A stretch of DNA of 64,000 bases from Solwaraspora sp. WMMD406 (GTDB lineage: Bacteria; Actinomycetota; Actinomycetes; Mycobacteriales; Micromonosporaceae): positions 4,806,001 through 4,870,000 of the forward strand of contig NZ_JARUBF010000001.1 of assembly GCF_029626025.1 (NCBI RefSeq), given 5' to 3'. Below the pieces are notes generated by a model. It was given only the letters and a program-made list of their open reading frames with translations, was not told the origin of the DNA and did no database searches. Below are positions 16,560 to 24,911 of the stretch, piece by piece. The translations under genes and the position numbers were made by a program. Numbering within the stretch: the first letter of the stretch is position 1; each line of letters begins with the position of its first letter.

Positions 16560-17390
16560 ATGGAGCTTCTCACCAGCCCCGAGCTGTGGATCGCGTTCGC
16601 GACCCTGCTGCTGCTCGAAATCGTGCTGGGCATCGACAACATCGTGTTCATCTCGATTCTCGCCGGCCGGCTTCCCGAGCATCAGCAGGCCCGCGCCCGG
16701 ACCATCGGCCTGTCACTGGCGCTGATCACCCGGCTGTTGCTGCTGGCCTCGCTGTCCTGGGTGATCGGGCTGACCGCGCCGCTGTTCACGGTGTTCGGCC
16801 AGGAGATCTCCGGCCGGGATCTGATCCTGCTGCTCGGTGGTCTGTTCCTGCTGGTCAAAGCGACCTACGAGATCCACGAACATCTCGAAGGCGCCGATCA
16901 CGGGACCAGCCGCAAGACCGCGTCCTTCGCGTCGGTCATCGCGCAGATCCTCGTCCTGGACGTGGTGTTCTCCCTCGACTCGGTGATCACCGCGGTCGGC
17001 ATGGTCGAGCAACTGTTCATCATGGTCGCCGCGGTCGTGGTGGCGATGGTCATCATGCTGGTCTCCGCCGGTACGGTGAGCGCGTTCGTCAACCGCCATC
17101 CCACGGTGAAGATGTTGGCGTTGTCGTTCCTGCTGCTGATCGGCGGCAGCCTGATCGCCGAAGGGCTCGGGCAGCACATCGCCAAGGGCTACGTGTACGG
17201 GCCGATCGCCTTCTCGGTCTTCGTCGAGTTCCTCAACCTGCGGCTACGCTCGCGTCAGCGGCGCGAGGAGGCCCAGCCGGTCAACCTGCACCCGACGTAC
17301 GTCAAAGCCGGGGCCGGCGGCGCGGCGGACACCAAGGGCACGGCGGACGCCAAGGGCACGGCGGACGCCGATGGCGGAGCGACCACGTAG
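16560..17390 (+). CDS. TerC-family membrane protein (metal export)
   Basis: 276 residues, seven membrane helices. The TerC/Alx acidic motifs are present: LEIVLGIDNIVFISILAGRLP in helix 1 and LDVVFSLDSVITAVGM in helix 4, whose Asp/Asn residues are needed for metal handling. Family members export manganese or load exported metalloenzymes; some confer tellurite resistance. The C-terminus ends in tandem TKGTADAKGTADA repeats. Single gene with its own leader. Confidence 0.93.
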   Translation: MELLTSPELWIAFATLLLLEIVLGIDNIVFISILAGRLPEHQQARARTIGLSLALITRLLLLASLSWVIGLTAPLFTVFGQEISGRDLILLLGGLFLLVKATYEIHEHLEGADHGTSRKTASFASVIAQILVLDVVFSLDSVITAVGMVEQLFIMVAAVVVAMVIMLVSAGTVSAFVNRHPTVKMLALSFLLLIGGSLIAEGLGQHIAKGYVYGPIAFSVFVEFLNLRLRSRQRREEAQPVNLHPTYVKAGAGGAADTKGTADAKGTADADGGATT

Positions 17391-17416
17391 CGGTGACGGC
17401 GAGACGCCATGCCGCA

Positions 17417-17740
17417 ATGGCGGCGAGACGCGACCCGACCCGCTTGGAACAGATCATGCGGGACGTGTGCGCCGACTTCGAGGCCGAACTGGTCGAGTTC
17501 AACGGCGGCCACAACCACCACCTGCTGGTCAACCACCCACCCAAAGTCGCCGTTTCCCGCCTGGTCAACTCACTCAAGGGCGTCTCGTCGCGCCGCCTGC
17601 GGCAGGAATTCCCCGACCTCGCACGCCACTTCTACCGGGCCGACAAGCTCTGGTCAGGCTCGTACTTCGCCGGCTCCGTCGCCGGCGCGCCACCGAGCGC
17701 CGTGAAGCGGTACATCGAGCAGCAGAACCAGCCAGGTTAG
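17417..17740 (+). pseudogene. tnpA: IS200/IS605-family TnpA transposase, truncated and mutated
   Basis: 107 residues in frame from ATG 17417. They match the middle and end of actinobacterial Y1 transposases: EQIMRDVCADFEAELVEFNG, HPPKVAVSRLVNSLKGVSSR, SYFAGSVAGAP and AVKRYIEQQ (catalytic Tyr region). The first 40-45 residues of the family (usual length about 130-140) are missing. The metal-binding HUH motif, expected as HVHLLV, reads NHHLLV here, so the first His is lost. The protein cannot be an active transposase. Confidence 0.82.
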
Positions 17741-17825
17741 AACACTGCTCGGGCCCTGGCGGCCCTCCCAGCGCGGGCCTTCACCCCCGGCCTGAAGGCC
17801 GGAGCACTGGCCCGCATTCCGGTAG
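17417..17825 (+). mobile_element. remnant of an IS200/IS605 element with right-end hairpin
   Basis: Beyond the transposase stub the sequence carries a subterminal hairpin typical of IS200/IS605 right ends: CCGGCC-TGAA-GGCCGG at 17787-17802. No left end is recognisable; TerC coding sequence runs up to 17390. The right end now forms the 3' end of the convergent topoisomerase gene. Confidence 0.65.
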
Positions 17826-18824
17826 CGGCAGGAGGCGGCGGACCGCGTCCTCGGCGGCGGCCGAGGGCGGTCCGCCGCCGTCGTCGGGCACGGCGGCACG
17901 GCCGAGCCGGACCACGTGACCTCGGTGGAACAGCTCGACCACCCGTGGGTCGACGTAGGAGGCGCGCGCCACGGTCGGCGTGTTGCCCAGCAGGTCGGCG
18001 ACGTCACGCATGGCCGCCGCCACCGCCCGCCGCCGGGCGGCGGTCGAGCGGGGCACCCCACCCCGGGCGAGCGTCGTGGCGGCCCGAACCGTGGCGTGCC
18101 AGGTACGAAAATCCTTCGCGGTCATGTCGGTGCCACTCGCCGCACGCAGGTACGAGTTGATCTCGTCGCTGTGCACCTCGCGCCACTGTCGCCCGTCCCA
18201 GTAGCAGAACAGCCGCTGCTCGCCGGTGCGACGCCGACGCAGATCACGCAACACCGCGCACACCTGCGGGTCGGTGATCCGGCGCACCTGCGGGATCCCA
18301 CCCTTGGCGGGGAAGTCGAGGACGACGCAGCCCCGACCGACCCGGGTGTGTGTCGACCGCAGCGTGGCGACGCCGAAGGTCGGATCGTCGCCGTCGGCGT
18401 ACTGGTCGCTGCCGATCCGGAACATGCCCAGGTCGAGTAGGCGGACCACGGTGGCCAGCACCCGCTCCCGGCGCAGGCCCCCGCCGCGCAGATCGGCCGC
18501 CACCCGCCGACGCAGTCGGGGCAGCCGCTCGGCGACCCGCCGGACGTGCTCGAACTTCGCGGTGTCCCGGCGGGCCCGCCACTGCGGATGGTAGAGGTAC
18601 TGCCGACGACCGGCGGCGTCGGTCCCGACCGCCTGGATGTGGCCGGCCGGGTGGGGGCTGATCCACACGTCCCGCCACGCGGGCGGGATCACCAGTTCCC
18701 GCAGCCGGGCGAGTTCGGCGTGGTCGGTGAGCGGACGCCCGTCGGTGTCCAGGAACGTGACGCCGCGACCTCGGCGGCGTCGCCGGTAGCCCGGTCGGGC
18801 CAGGTCACTGCGTCGCAGCCGCAC
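17781..18824 (-). CDS. DNA topoisomerase IB
   Basis: 347 residues from GTG 18824 (GAGG nine bases upstream). A bacterial/poxvirus-type topoisomerase IB: GRGVTFLDTDGRPL at the N-terminus, LVIPPAWRDVWI, then the catalytic domain with RIGSDQYADGDDPTFGVATL, the Lys/Arg pair in FPAKGGIPQVR, TAKDFRTWHATVRAA (catalytic Arg/His) and the active-site Tyr in ARASYVDPRVVELF. It relaxes supercoils through a 3'-phosphotyrosine intermediate. The last 13 or so codons read through an IS200/IS605 right end, so the natural C-terminus has been replaced. Last gene of the heptose operon. Confidence 0.92.
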   Translation of the reverse strand: MRLRRSDLARPGYRRRRRGRGVTFLDTDGRPLTDHAELARLRELVIPPAWRDVWISPHPAGHIQAVGTDAAGRRQYLYHPQWRARRDTAKFEHVRRVAERLPRLRRRVAADLRGGGLRRERVLATVVRLLDLGMFRIGSDQYADGDDPTFGVATLRSTHTRVGRGCVVLDFPAKGGIPQVRRITDPQVCAVLRDLRRRRTGEQRLFCYWDGRQWREVHSDEINSYLRAASGTDMTAKDFRTWHATVRAATTLARGGVPRSTAARRRAVAAAMRDVADLLGNTPTVARASYVDPRVVELFHRGHVVRLGRAAVPDDGGGPPSAAAEDAVRRLLPLPECGPVLRPSGRG

Positions 18825-19779
18825 CGCGTTGCACCTCACCGATCGCGGCGAGCACCTCGTCGACACAGATCGCCGCCAGCGCCGGATGCGGTACGGCGTC
18901 AGCCGGCTCCGCGTACCCGTCGGCGTCAGCCGGCTCCTCGGTGCCCTCGGACAGCGCCGGATACTGCAGGACCTGGTGGATCTCCCGGTCGATCAGCGGA
19001 CCCCACCGGGCCGGCGACGTCGGCCCGAACAGCAGCACCGACGGTACTCCGAACGCGGTGGCCAGGTGCCCGGCTCCGGTGTCCCCGCTCACCAGCAACC
19101 GGGCGTGGGACAGCAGGGCGCTGAACCGGAACAGGTCCATCCGGCCGGCGTACACGGCGGTGCCGGGCAGGTCGGCGACGGCCGCCACCGCCTCGGCGAG
19201 GGTCCGCTCCCCCGGCGATCCGGTGATCACCACCCGGTGGCCGGCGTCGGTGAGCCGGCGGGCCAGCACCCCGAACCGGTCCGCCGGCCAGCGCCGCCGC
19301 GCCGAGGCGGCTCCCGGGTGCAGCACGGTCACCCCCACCGGAACCCGGTCCGGTGGGGGTCGGGGCAGCGTCAGATCGGTCGGGTCGCACTCCACGCCGT
19401 ACCAGGTCAGAAGCCGGCACCAGCGCAGCACCTCGTGCTCGTCGTCGCGCCAGGTCGGCCCGTCGTCGTGGTCGGCCGCCGGGCAGGCGTAAGCCCACAG
19501 CCGCCCCGGCCGGGTCGCCCGTAGCACCTGGTGCGACTGCGGGCCGCGACCGTGCAGGTTCACCGCCCAGTCCGGCGGGGCGTCCAGCCAGCGCACCGGC
19601 TCCAACCCGACGGTCGGCACCAGCCGGTCCACCACGCCGATCAGGTCGATCAGCGCGGCCAGTCCGGCCGGCGCGGCCAGGGTGAGGGTCATCGCCGGGT
19701 ACGCGGCGCGCAGCCCCCGCAGCGCCGGAACGGCGGTGACCAGGTCACCGATGCCGAGCGCCCGCAGCACCAGGATCAC
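18805..19779 (-). CDS. GT9-family glycosyltransferase (heptosyltransferase-like)
   Basis: 324 residues; GTG 19779 overlaps the SDR stop (GTGA). Motifs of the ADP-heptose:LPS heptosyltransferase family: VLRALGIGDLVTAVPALRGLRAAYP at the N-terminus, VTVLHPGAASARRRWPADRFG in the donor half and VSGDTGAGHLATAFGVPSVLLFGPTSPARWGP (the D-x-G-x-x-H nucleotide-sugar site). With the heptose genes upstream, an ADP-heptose donor is the natural guess. The acceptor is unknown, since this organism has no LPS. Confidence 0.9.
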   Translation of the reverse strand: MILVLRALGIGDLVTAVPALRGLRAAYPAMTLTLAAPAGLAALIDLIGVVDRLVPTVGLEPVRWLDAPPDWAVNLHGRGPQSHQVLRATRPGRLWAYACPAADHDDGPTWRDDEHEVLRWCRLLTWYGVECDPTDLTLPRPPPDRVPVGVTVLHPGAASARRRWPADRFGVLARRLTDAGHRVVITGSPGERTLAEAVAAVADLPGTAVYAGRMDLFRFSALLSHARLLVSGDTGAGHLATAFGVPSVLLFGPTSPARWGPLIDREIHQVLQYPALSEGTEEPADADGYAEPADAVPHPALAAICVDEVLAAIGEVQRGAAATQ

Positions 19780-20471
19780 GGGTACGACGACTCACGGTCG
19801 GCGCAGACCACCAGCTCGCGTACGGCACAGCCGGCGGGTTGCTGCAGCGCGAACAACACCGCCGCGGCGACGCTGCCAGGATCGTTGAGCGCCGCGTCCG
19901 CGCCGGGACGGTACTGGACGTCACGGTCGTCGAAGAAGGCGGTCCGCATCCCGCCCGGGATCAGCAGGGTCACCCCGACGGAGCCGGCGAGCTCGGCGGC
20001 GAGGGCACGGGTGAACCCGACCACGCCGAACTTGGCCGCGCAGTAGGCGGTGGCGTCGCTGACCGCCTTGACACCCAACGTGGACGCCACGGTGACGACG
20101 TGACCGTTGGCCCGGGCCAGCCAGGGCAGCGCGGCCCGGATCACGGCGGCGGTGGCCAGCAGGTCCACCGTCACGATCCGCTCCCAGGTCTCGCCGGGCA
20201 GTTCGGCGAGCCGGCCGGGAACGTCCATGCCGGCGGCGGTCACCACAGCGGACAGTCCGCCTGCCTGGTCGGCGATCCGCCGGGTGGCGGATTCGGCGGC
20301 GCGGGTTTCGGCCAGGTCGCATTCGACCCACGGCACTCCGTCAGCGGGGGCCTGCCGGTCGATCACGTACGGCCGGTGGCCGGACTTCGCCAGCAGGCTG
20401 ACGACCGCCGCGCCGAGGCCGCTGGCGCCGCCGGTGACGAGCACCGCCGGCTCGAGGGCATGGTTCGTCAT
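19776..20471 (-). CDS. classical short-chain dehydrogenase/reductase
   Basis: 231 residues. Rossmann motif VTGGASGLGAAV, catalytic Ser in VASTLGVKA and YxxxK in AYCAAKFGVVGFTRAL. At 231 residues it is a classical SDR, not the extended (about 310 residue) HldD epimerase that Gram-negative bacteria use on ADP-heptose. It starts 13 bases after hldE and overlaps the GT9 gene, so it should act on the same sugar or its acceptor. The reaction is unknown. Confidence 0.9.
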   Translation of the reverse strand: MTNHALEPAVLVTGGASGLGAAVVSLLAKSGHRPYVIDRQAPADGVPWVECDLAETRAAESATRRIADQAGGLSAVVTAAGMDVPGRLAELPGETWERIVTVDLLATAAVIRAALPWLARANGHVVTVASTLGVKAVSDATAYCAAKFGVVGFTRALAAELAGSVGVTLLIPGGMRTAFFDDRDVQYRPGADAALNDPGSVAAAVLFALQQPAGCAVRELVVCADRESSYP

Positions 20472-20484
20472 CGGATTCCTTCCG

Positions 20485-22020
20485 TCACACGAACGATGTG
20501 GTCGACCGACGGGTGCCGGCGCGCGCGGCGGCGATCATGCTGCTGGTGGAGTGTCCGTCGAGGTACGGGACGATGGCGGTCTGGCCGCCCCAGCGTCGGA
20601 CCAGATCGGCCTCGGGCAGGTCGGGTCGATCGGCTCCGCCGCCGGCGTAGTCGCCGCCCTTGACCCAGACGTCGGGACGCAGCCAGGCGAGCACCGCCTC
20701 CGGAGTGTCCTCGTCGAAGATCGCCACCGCGTCGACGCAGCCCAGCGCGGCCAGCAGCCGGGCCCGATCCCGCTCACCGACGAGTGGACGCTCGGGGCCT
20801 TTGATCCGGGCCACGCTCGCGTCCGAGTTCAGGCAGACGATCAGGCAGTCGCCCATCCGGCGGGCGGCCTGCAGGGCCGACACGTGCCCGGCGTGCAGCA
20901 GGTCGAAGCAGCCGCCGGTGGCGATCACCGTCCCGCCGGCCGCGCGGACCCGGGCGGCGAGCGCACCGACGGCGTCGAGTCCGATCCGGTCGGCCACCGG
21001 AGCCGACGCACCGGCCGGTTCCGGTGCCGGCCCGTCAGCGGACGGCGCGAGCGACCACGACACCCCGGCGCCGATGCCGCCGCCACCGATGCCAGTGGCG
21101 ACCCCGGTGGCGGCGGCGGTGGACAGTCGCGGCACGGCGGCGACACCACCATCTGCGACGTACCGCGTGGCCTGCCGTACCGCCGTCTGGACCGCCTCGG
21201 AGACCAGCGCCCCGTCGGCCAGCGCGATCGCCGCCGCGGCGGCGAACCGGTCACCGGCTCCGCAGGTGTCGCCGTCGGCACTGGTCGGTGCCGCGACCAT
21301 CAGCGGTGTCGCGCCCGCGTGACACAGCAGCGCGCCGTCGGCGCCCATGGTGACCGCGACCGCGCCGACCCGCCACCGCCGGCGCAGCTCGGCCGCGCTG
21401 CGGGCGGCGGCGGCCATCCGGGTCTCGCCACCCGCCGGGTCACCGGTGAGCTGGCGGACCTCGACCTCGTTCGGAGTGACCAGCCGCACCCCGGCCACCG
21501 CCGCCGGGCCCCGAGGGTGCGGATCCCAGACCACCGGGGCGGCGGTGGCCGCCAACGCGGCCCGCAGCGCCGGCAGCCGGGCCAGCCCACGCCCGTAGTC
21601 ACTGACCACCACCGCCGTCGCGCGGGCAAGTAGTTCCTCGGTCGGTTCGGGTAGCGTCCCGATCGCGCTTCCCGTCCCGCCCCGGTCGAGGCGTAGCAGC
21701 ACCTGGCCCCGGGTCCGCAGGCGGATTTTCTCGGCGGTGGTCCCGGACGACGGCAACGGGTGCAGTTCGACCCCGGCGGCGGTGAGCAGACCGGCGAGCC
21801 GGGCACCGGCGGCGTCGTCGGCGAGCGCGGTGACCAACGCCACCGGATGTCCGTGACCGATGGCGAGCAGGGCCGCGAGTCCGGCGCCCCCGGGCCGGTC
21901 GGTGACCTGCCGCTCGTCGAGCACCGGTGCCGGGGCGTCCGGGCAGACCCGGGTGACGGCACCGTCGACGTCACGATCGAGCAGGGTGTCGCCGACGACA
22001 ACGATCCGGCCGGCGGTCAC
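20485..22020 (-). CDS. hldE: bifunctional D-glycero-beta-D-manno-heptose-7-phosphate kinase / 1-phosphate adenylyltransferase
   Basis: 511 residues from GTG 22020, overlapping gmhA (GTGA). The N-terminal ribokinase-fold domain (1-320) has RIVVVGDTLLDRDVDG, LVTPNEVEVRQLTG and the catalytic DTCGAGDRFAAAAA. The C-terminal nucleotidyltransferase (about 370-500) has GGCFDLLHAGHVSALQAA (HxGH) and LNSDASV. Together they phosphorylate heptose-7-phosphate at C1 and, after GmhB removes the 7-phosphate, make ADP-heptose. A Gly/Ala/Pro linker of about 45 residues joins the domains. Confidence 0.93.
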   Translation of the reverse strand: MTAGRIVVVGDTLLDRDVDGAVTRVCPDAPAPVLDERQVTDRPGGAGLAALLAIGHGHPVALVTALADDAAGARLAGLLTAAGVELHPLPSSGTTAEKIRLRTRGQVLLRLDRGGTGSAIGTLPEPTEELLARATAVVVSDYGRGLARLPALRAALAATAAPVVWDPHPRGPAAVAGVRLVTPNEVEVRQLTGDPAGGETRMAAAARSAAELRRRWRVGAVAVTMGADGALLCHAGATPLMVAAPTSADGDTCGAGDRFAAAAAIALADGALVSEAVQTAVRQATRYVADGGVAAVPRLSTAAATGVATGIGGGGIGAGVSWSLAPSADGPAPEPAGASAPVADRIGLDAVGALAARVRAAGGTVIATGGCFDLLHAGHVSALQAARRMGDCLIVCLNSDASVARIKGPERPLVGERDRARLLAALGCVDAVAIFDEDTPEAVLAWLRPDVWVKGGDYAGGGADRPDLPEADLVRRWGGQTAIVPYLDGHSTSSMIAAARAGTRRSTTSFV

Positions 22021-22733
22021 GGCCGGTGTCCGCTCGCGTCGACGACGGGCAGGCCGGAGACGGTGGCCGCGCCAGCGGCGGTGGGGGCGCCAGCCACGGT
22101 GGGGGCGCCAGCGGCCGCCAGCCCGGTCAACGAGTCGACGGCACCCGCCAAGCCGAGCACGCTCGGCAACATCTGGTCGACGTACTCGCAGATCAGGTGC
22201 GCGGTGACCAGATGCAGCTCCTGCACGACCTGCGGATCCTTCGCCGGCACCGCGAGGACCTCGGCGCACAGTTCGGCCAGCGGGTTGGGTGCCGGCCCCG
22301 TACAGGCCCAGCAGCGCAACCCCACGTCGCGCCCGGCGCGGGCGGCGGCGAGCAGGTTGCCGCTGCGGCCGCTGGTGGAAAAGAGCAGCAGGATGTCGCC
22401 GGGCCGGCCATGGGCGCGGACCTGCCGGGCGAACACCTCCTCGAAGCCGAAGTCGTTGCTGATCGCCGTCAGCGAGGAGGTCTCCGCGGTCAGCGCGATC
22501 GCCGACAGCGGGGTCCGGTCGTCGCGCAACTTCCCGACCAGCTCCGCCGCCAGGTGCTGGGCTTCGGCCGCGCTGCCGCCGTTGCCGGCGACCAGCAGCC
22601 GTCCACCGTGGCCGAGGGTCCAGGCCAGGTCACTGCCCCAGCGTCCCAGCCGGCTCGCCACCCGCCGGTACGGCAACATCGCCTCGGCCAGACCGGCGAG
22701 GTGCTCGTCGAGCACCGTGTTGGCGTCGGCCAT
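22017..22733 (-). CDS. gmhA: sedoheptulose-7-phosphate isomerase (phosphoheptose isomerase)
   Basis: 238 residues. SIS-domain isomerase with the GmhA signatures LLVAGNGGSAAEAQHLAAELVGK, LTAISNDFGFEEVFARQV, FSTSGRSGNLLAAARAG and the metal-site QELHLVTAHLICEYVD. It converts sedoheptulose 7-phosphate to D-glycero-D-manno-heptose 7-phosphate, the first step of the pathway. The last 35 or so residues are an Ala/Gly/Pro repeat tail (PTVAGAPTAAGAATV) beyond the usual length of about 195. Two bases after the GT4 gene. Confidence 0.94.
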   Translation of the reverse strand: MADANTVLDEHLAGLAEAMLPYRRVASRLGRWGSDLAWTLGHGGRLLVAGNGGSAAEAQHLAAELVGKLRDDRTPLSAIALTAETSSLTAISNDFGFEEVFARQVRAHGRPGDILLLFSTSGRSGNLLAAARAGRDVGLRCWACTGPAPNPLAELCAEVLAVPAKDPQVVQELHLVTAHLICEYVDQMLPSVLGLAGAVDSLTGLAAAGAPTVAGAPTAAGAATVSGLPVVDASGHRP

Positions 22734-22734
22734 C

Positions 22735-23952
22735 TCAAGCCACCACCCGGCTCGGTTGGCGCACCCCGCTGACCGTCGCGTAGACGGCGACGAGCTGCTC
22801 GGCCGCCCGCCGCCACGAGTAGCACTGGCGGGCGCGGTCCAGCGCGGCGGTCGCGTACGCGAACCGGCGCACCCGGTCGCTGAGCAGCCGACGCATCGCC
22901 ATCCCGAGAGCGCGCGGATCCCTGGGCGCGACCAGGTCGCCGGTCAGCCCGTCGACGACGGTGTCGGTCAGTCCGCCGACCGCGGTGCCGATCACCGGTA
23001 CGCCGCAGGCCATCGCCTCCAGCGGAGTGAGCCCGAACGGCTCGTACCAGGGCGCAGCGACCAGCACGTCGGCGGAGCGGTACCAGCGGGGCATTTCCTC
23101 CCGGGGCACCGCGCCCACCAGCCGGACCCGGTCGCCGACCCCGCAGTCCTCGGCGAGTCGGCGCAGCTGACAGGCCTGCGGATCGGCGTCGAGGTCGCTG
23201 CCCGGCGGCCCGCCGACGATGACGCACTCGGCGTCCGGCACCAACTGCATGGCCCGGACGACGTCCTGGAAGCCTTTGCGCGCGACCAGCCGACCCACGG
23301 TCAGCACCCGGGGCCGGCCCGGGATCCGGTCGGCGACCGGGCCGTCCGGCGCGAAGGTCTGTTCGTTGACGCCGGACGGCACCACCGACAGCCGGGCCCG
23401 GGGTACCCCCATCCGGATCAACTCGGCCACCTCGTCCTGGGATTGCGCGATGACCCGGTCGACGCTGCGCCCCAGTGCCCGTTCGTAGCCGATGCGTCGG
23501 GGCGGAGAGGTGTCCATGGCACCCTGGTGGCGTCGTTTGACCGTGCCCAGCGCGTGATAGGTCTGCACCACCGGCACCTCGGTGAGCCGGCCGGCGGTGA
23601 CCGCCGCCAGGCCGCTCATCCAGAAATGGGCGTGGGCGACGGCCGGTGTCCACTCGCCGCTGCCCCACTGCCGGACCAGCCAGTGGCTGAACTCCGCCAT
23701 GTGCGGCAGCAGATCGTCCTTGCCGATGTGTTCGGCCGGCCCGGCCGGCACGTGCACCACCGACACCCCGTTGTCCAGTTCTGCGAGTTCCGGCAGGTCG
23801 GGGGCGTCCCGTCGGGTGTAGACCCGCACCTCGTGGCCCTCCGCCGCCAACGCGGTGGACAGCTCGGCGACGTGCGTGTTCTGCCCACCGGCGTCCACTC
23901 CGCCGAGCGCGGCGAGCGGGCTGGCATGCTCCGAGATCATCGCGATGCGCAT
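22735..23952 (-). CDS. GT4-family glycosyltransferase
   Basis: 405 residues. GT-B fold: MRIAMISEHASPLAALGGVDAGGQNTHV (the MshA/sucrose-synthase-like start), HAHFWMSG, VVQTYHALG, VVPSGVNEQTFAPDG, VGRLVARKGFQDV, and the retaining-enzyme EX7E motif in APWYEPFGLTPLEAMACGVPVIGT. It resembles actinobacterial D-inositol-3-phosphate transferases, but its place between heptose genes suggests a role in the same glycan. It overlaps the preceding gene by 16 bases. Confidence 0.92.
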   Translation of the reverse strand: MRIAMISEHASPLAALGGVDAGGQNTHVAELSTALAAEGHEVRVYTRRDAPDLPELAELDNGVSVVHVPAGPAEHIGKDDLLPHMAEFSHWLVRQWGSGEWTPAVAHAHFWMSGLAAVTAGRLTEVPVVQTYHALGTVKRRHQGAMDTSPPRRIGYERALGRSVDRVIAQSQDEVAELIRMGVPRARLSVVPSGVNEQTFAPDGPVADRIPGRPRVLTVGRLVARKGFQDVVRAMQLVPDAECVIVGGPPGSDLDADPQACQLRRLAEDCGVGDRVRLVGAVPREEMPRWYRSADVLVAAPWYEPFGLTPLEAMACGVPVIGTAVGGLTDTVVDGLTGDLVAPRDPRALGMAMRRLLSDRVRRFAYATAALDRARQCYSWRRAAEQLVAVYATVSGVRQPSRVVA

Positions 23953-24911
23953 TGCGCCTCCTCCAGCAGCTCGTCCCAGTCCGCGAGGAAGCGGTCCAGT
24001 CCGTAACGGGTCCGCGCGGCACGCCGCGCCTCGTCGCCCAGCTGGCGTGCGGCAGCGGGCTCCTCGATCAGCCAGACGGCGGCGTCGACCAGGGTCTGCA
24101 CCCGGGTGTCGAGCACCCCGGCCGACGCGGGTACGGCGGCGACCGCCTCAGTGGTGGCGAGCGCGATCACCGGCATCCCCATCGCCATCGCCTCGATCAG
24201 GCTCAGGCCCAGCGACGTCCACCGGCACAGATGCAGGTACGCCCGGCGTCGGGCGACCTCGGTGTGCATCGCCGCCTGGGGCGGGTCGTCGTAGGCGGTG
24301 ACCCGCTGGCCCGGCGGACCGAGCGCTTCGGGGAGGCCGGCCACACCCATGCCGTACACGTCGAGGGGGGCGACCGGGGTGAATCGAGGGATCAGGTCGG
24401 TGCCGGTGATCCGTTGACGCCGCACCGGTTCGTTGGTGACCACGGCCAGCCGGTCGAGCTGCCCGGTGTAGCGGGCCGTCGGCGCGACGATGCCGTGTTC
24501 GATCACCCGGGTACGGGTGGCGCCGGTGTCCCAGAACAGTTCGTTGAAGTGGGTCACGTGCGCCAGGATCACGTCGTCGCGGTCGGCCATCGGGTGGCGG
24601 GTGTTCGGCACGTCTCCCTTGGGCGTGTTGTGCTCGACGTAGACGACGGGCAGGTCCCGGCCGACCGCCCGGCCGAGCCAGCTCGTGGCGAGCTCCCACT
24701 CCTCGGGTCGCTGCAGGACGACGAGGTCGATCTCGGCCGTGGCGAGCTGACCGGGCCGGATCTCCACGACCGAGTCCGGCCAGGGGTAGGTGCGCGCCCG
24801 GCCAAGCCCGTACGGCCCCCGGTCCGGGGTGACCGGCACCAGGTAGCGGTGTTTGCCGTGCACGAAGGCGCTGGTCCAGGAGCCGTGCACGTGCCAGAGC
24901 AGGATGTTCAT
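23937..24911 (-). CDS. GT4-like glycosyltransferase
   Basis: 324 residues; ATG 24911 overlaps the stop of the GmhB-GT9 gene. The N-terminal half is short and atypical (MNILLWHVHGSWTSAFVHGKHRYLVP). DLVVLQRPEEWELA and PVVYVEHNTPKG resemble bacterial GT1/GT4 acceptor domains, and the C-terminal LSLIEAMAMGMPVIALATTEA carries the EX7E-like nucleotide-sugar site. The same protein type is known from other actinomycete heptose loci. Donor and acceptor unknown. Confidence 0.85.
   Translation of the reverse strand: MNILLWHVHGSWTSAFVHGKHRYLVPVTPDRGPYGLGRARTYPWPDSVVEIRPGQLATAEIDLVVLQRPEEWELATSWLGRAVGRDLPVVYVEHNTPKGDVPNTRHPMADRDDVILAHVTHFNELFWDTGATRTRVIEHGIVAPTARYTGQLDRLAVVTNEPVRRQRITGTDLIPRFTPVAPLDVYGMGVAGLPEALGPPGQRVTAYDDPPQAAMHTEVARRRAYLHLCRWTSLGLSLIEAMAMGMPVIALATTEAVAAVPASAGVLDTRVQTLVDAAVWLIEEPAAARQLGDEARRAARTRYGLDRFLADWDELLEEAQCASR

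Noticed and set aside
19776-20471. HldD heptose epimerase
   Set aside because: Too short (231 residues) and with classical-SDR rather than extended-SDR motifs.
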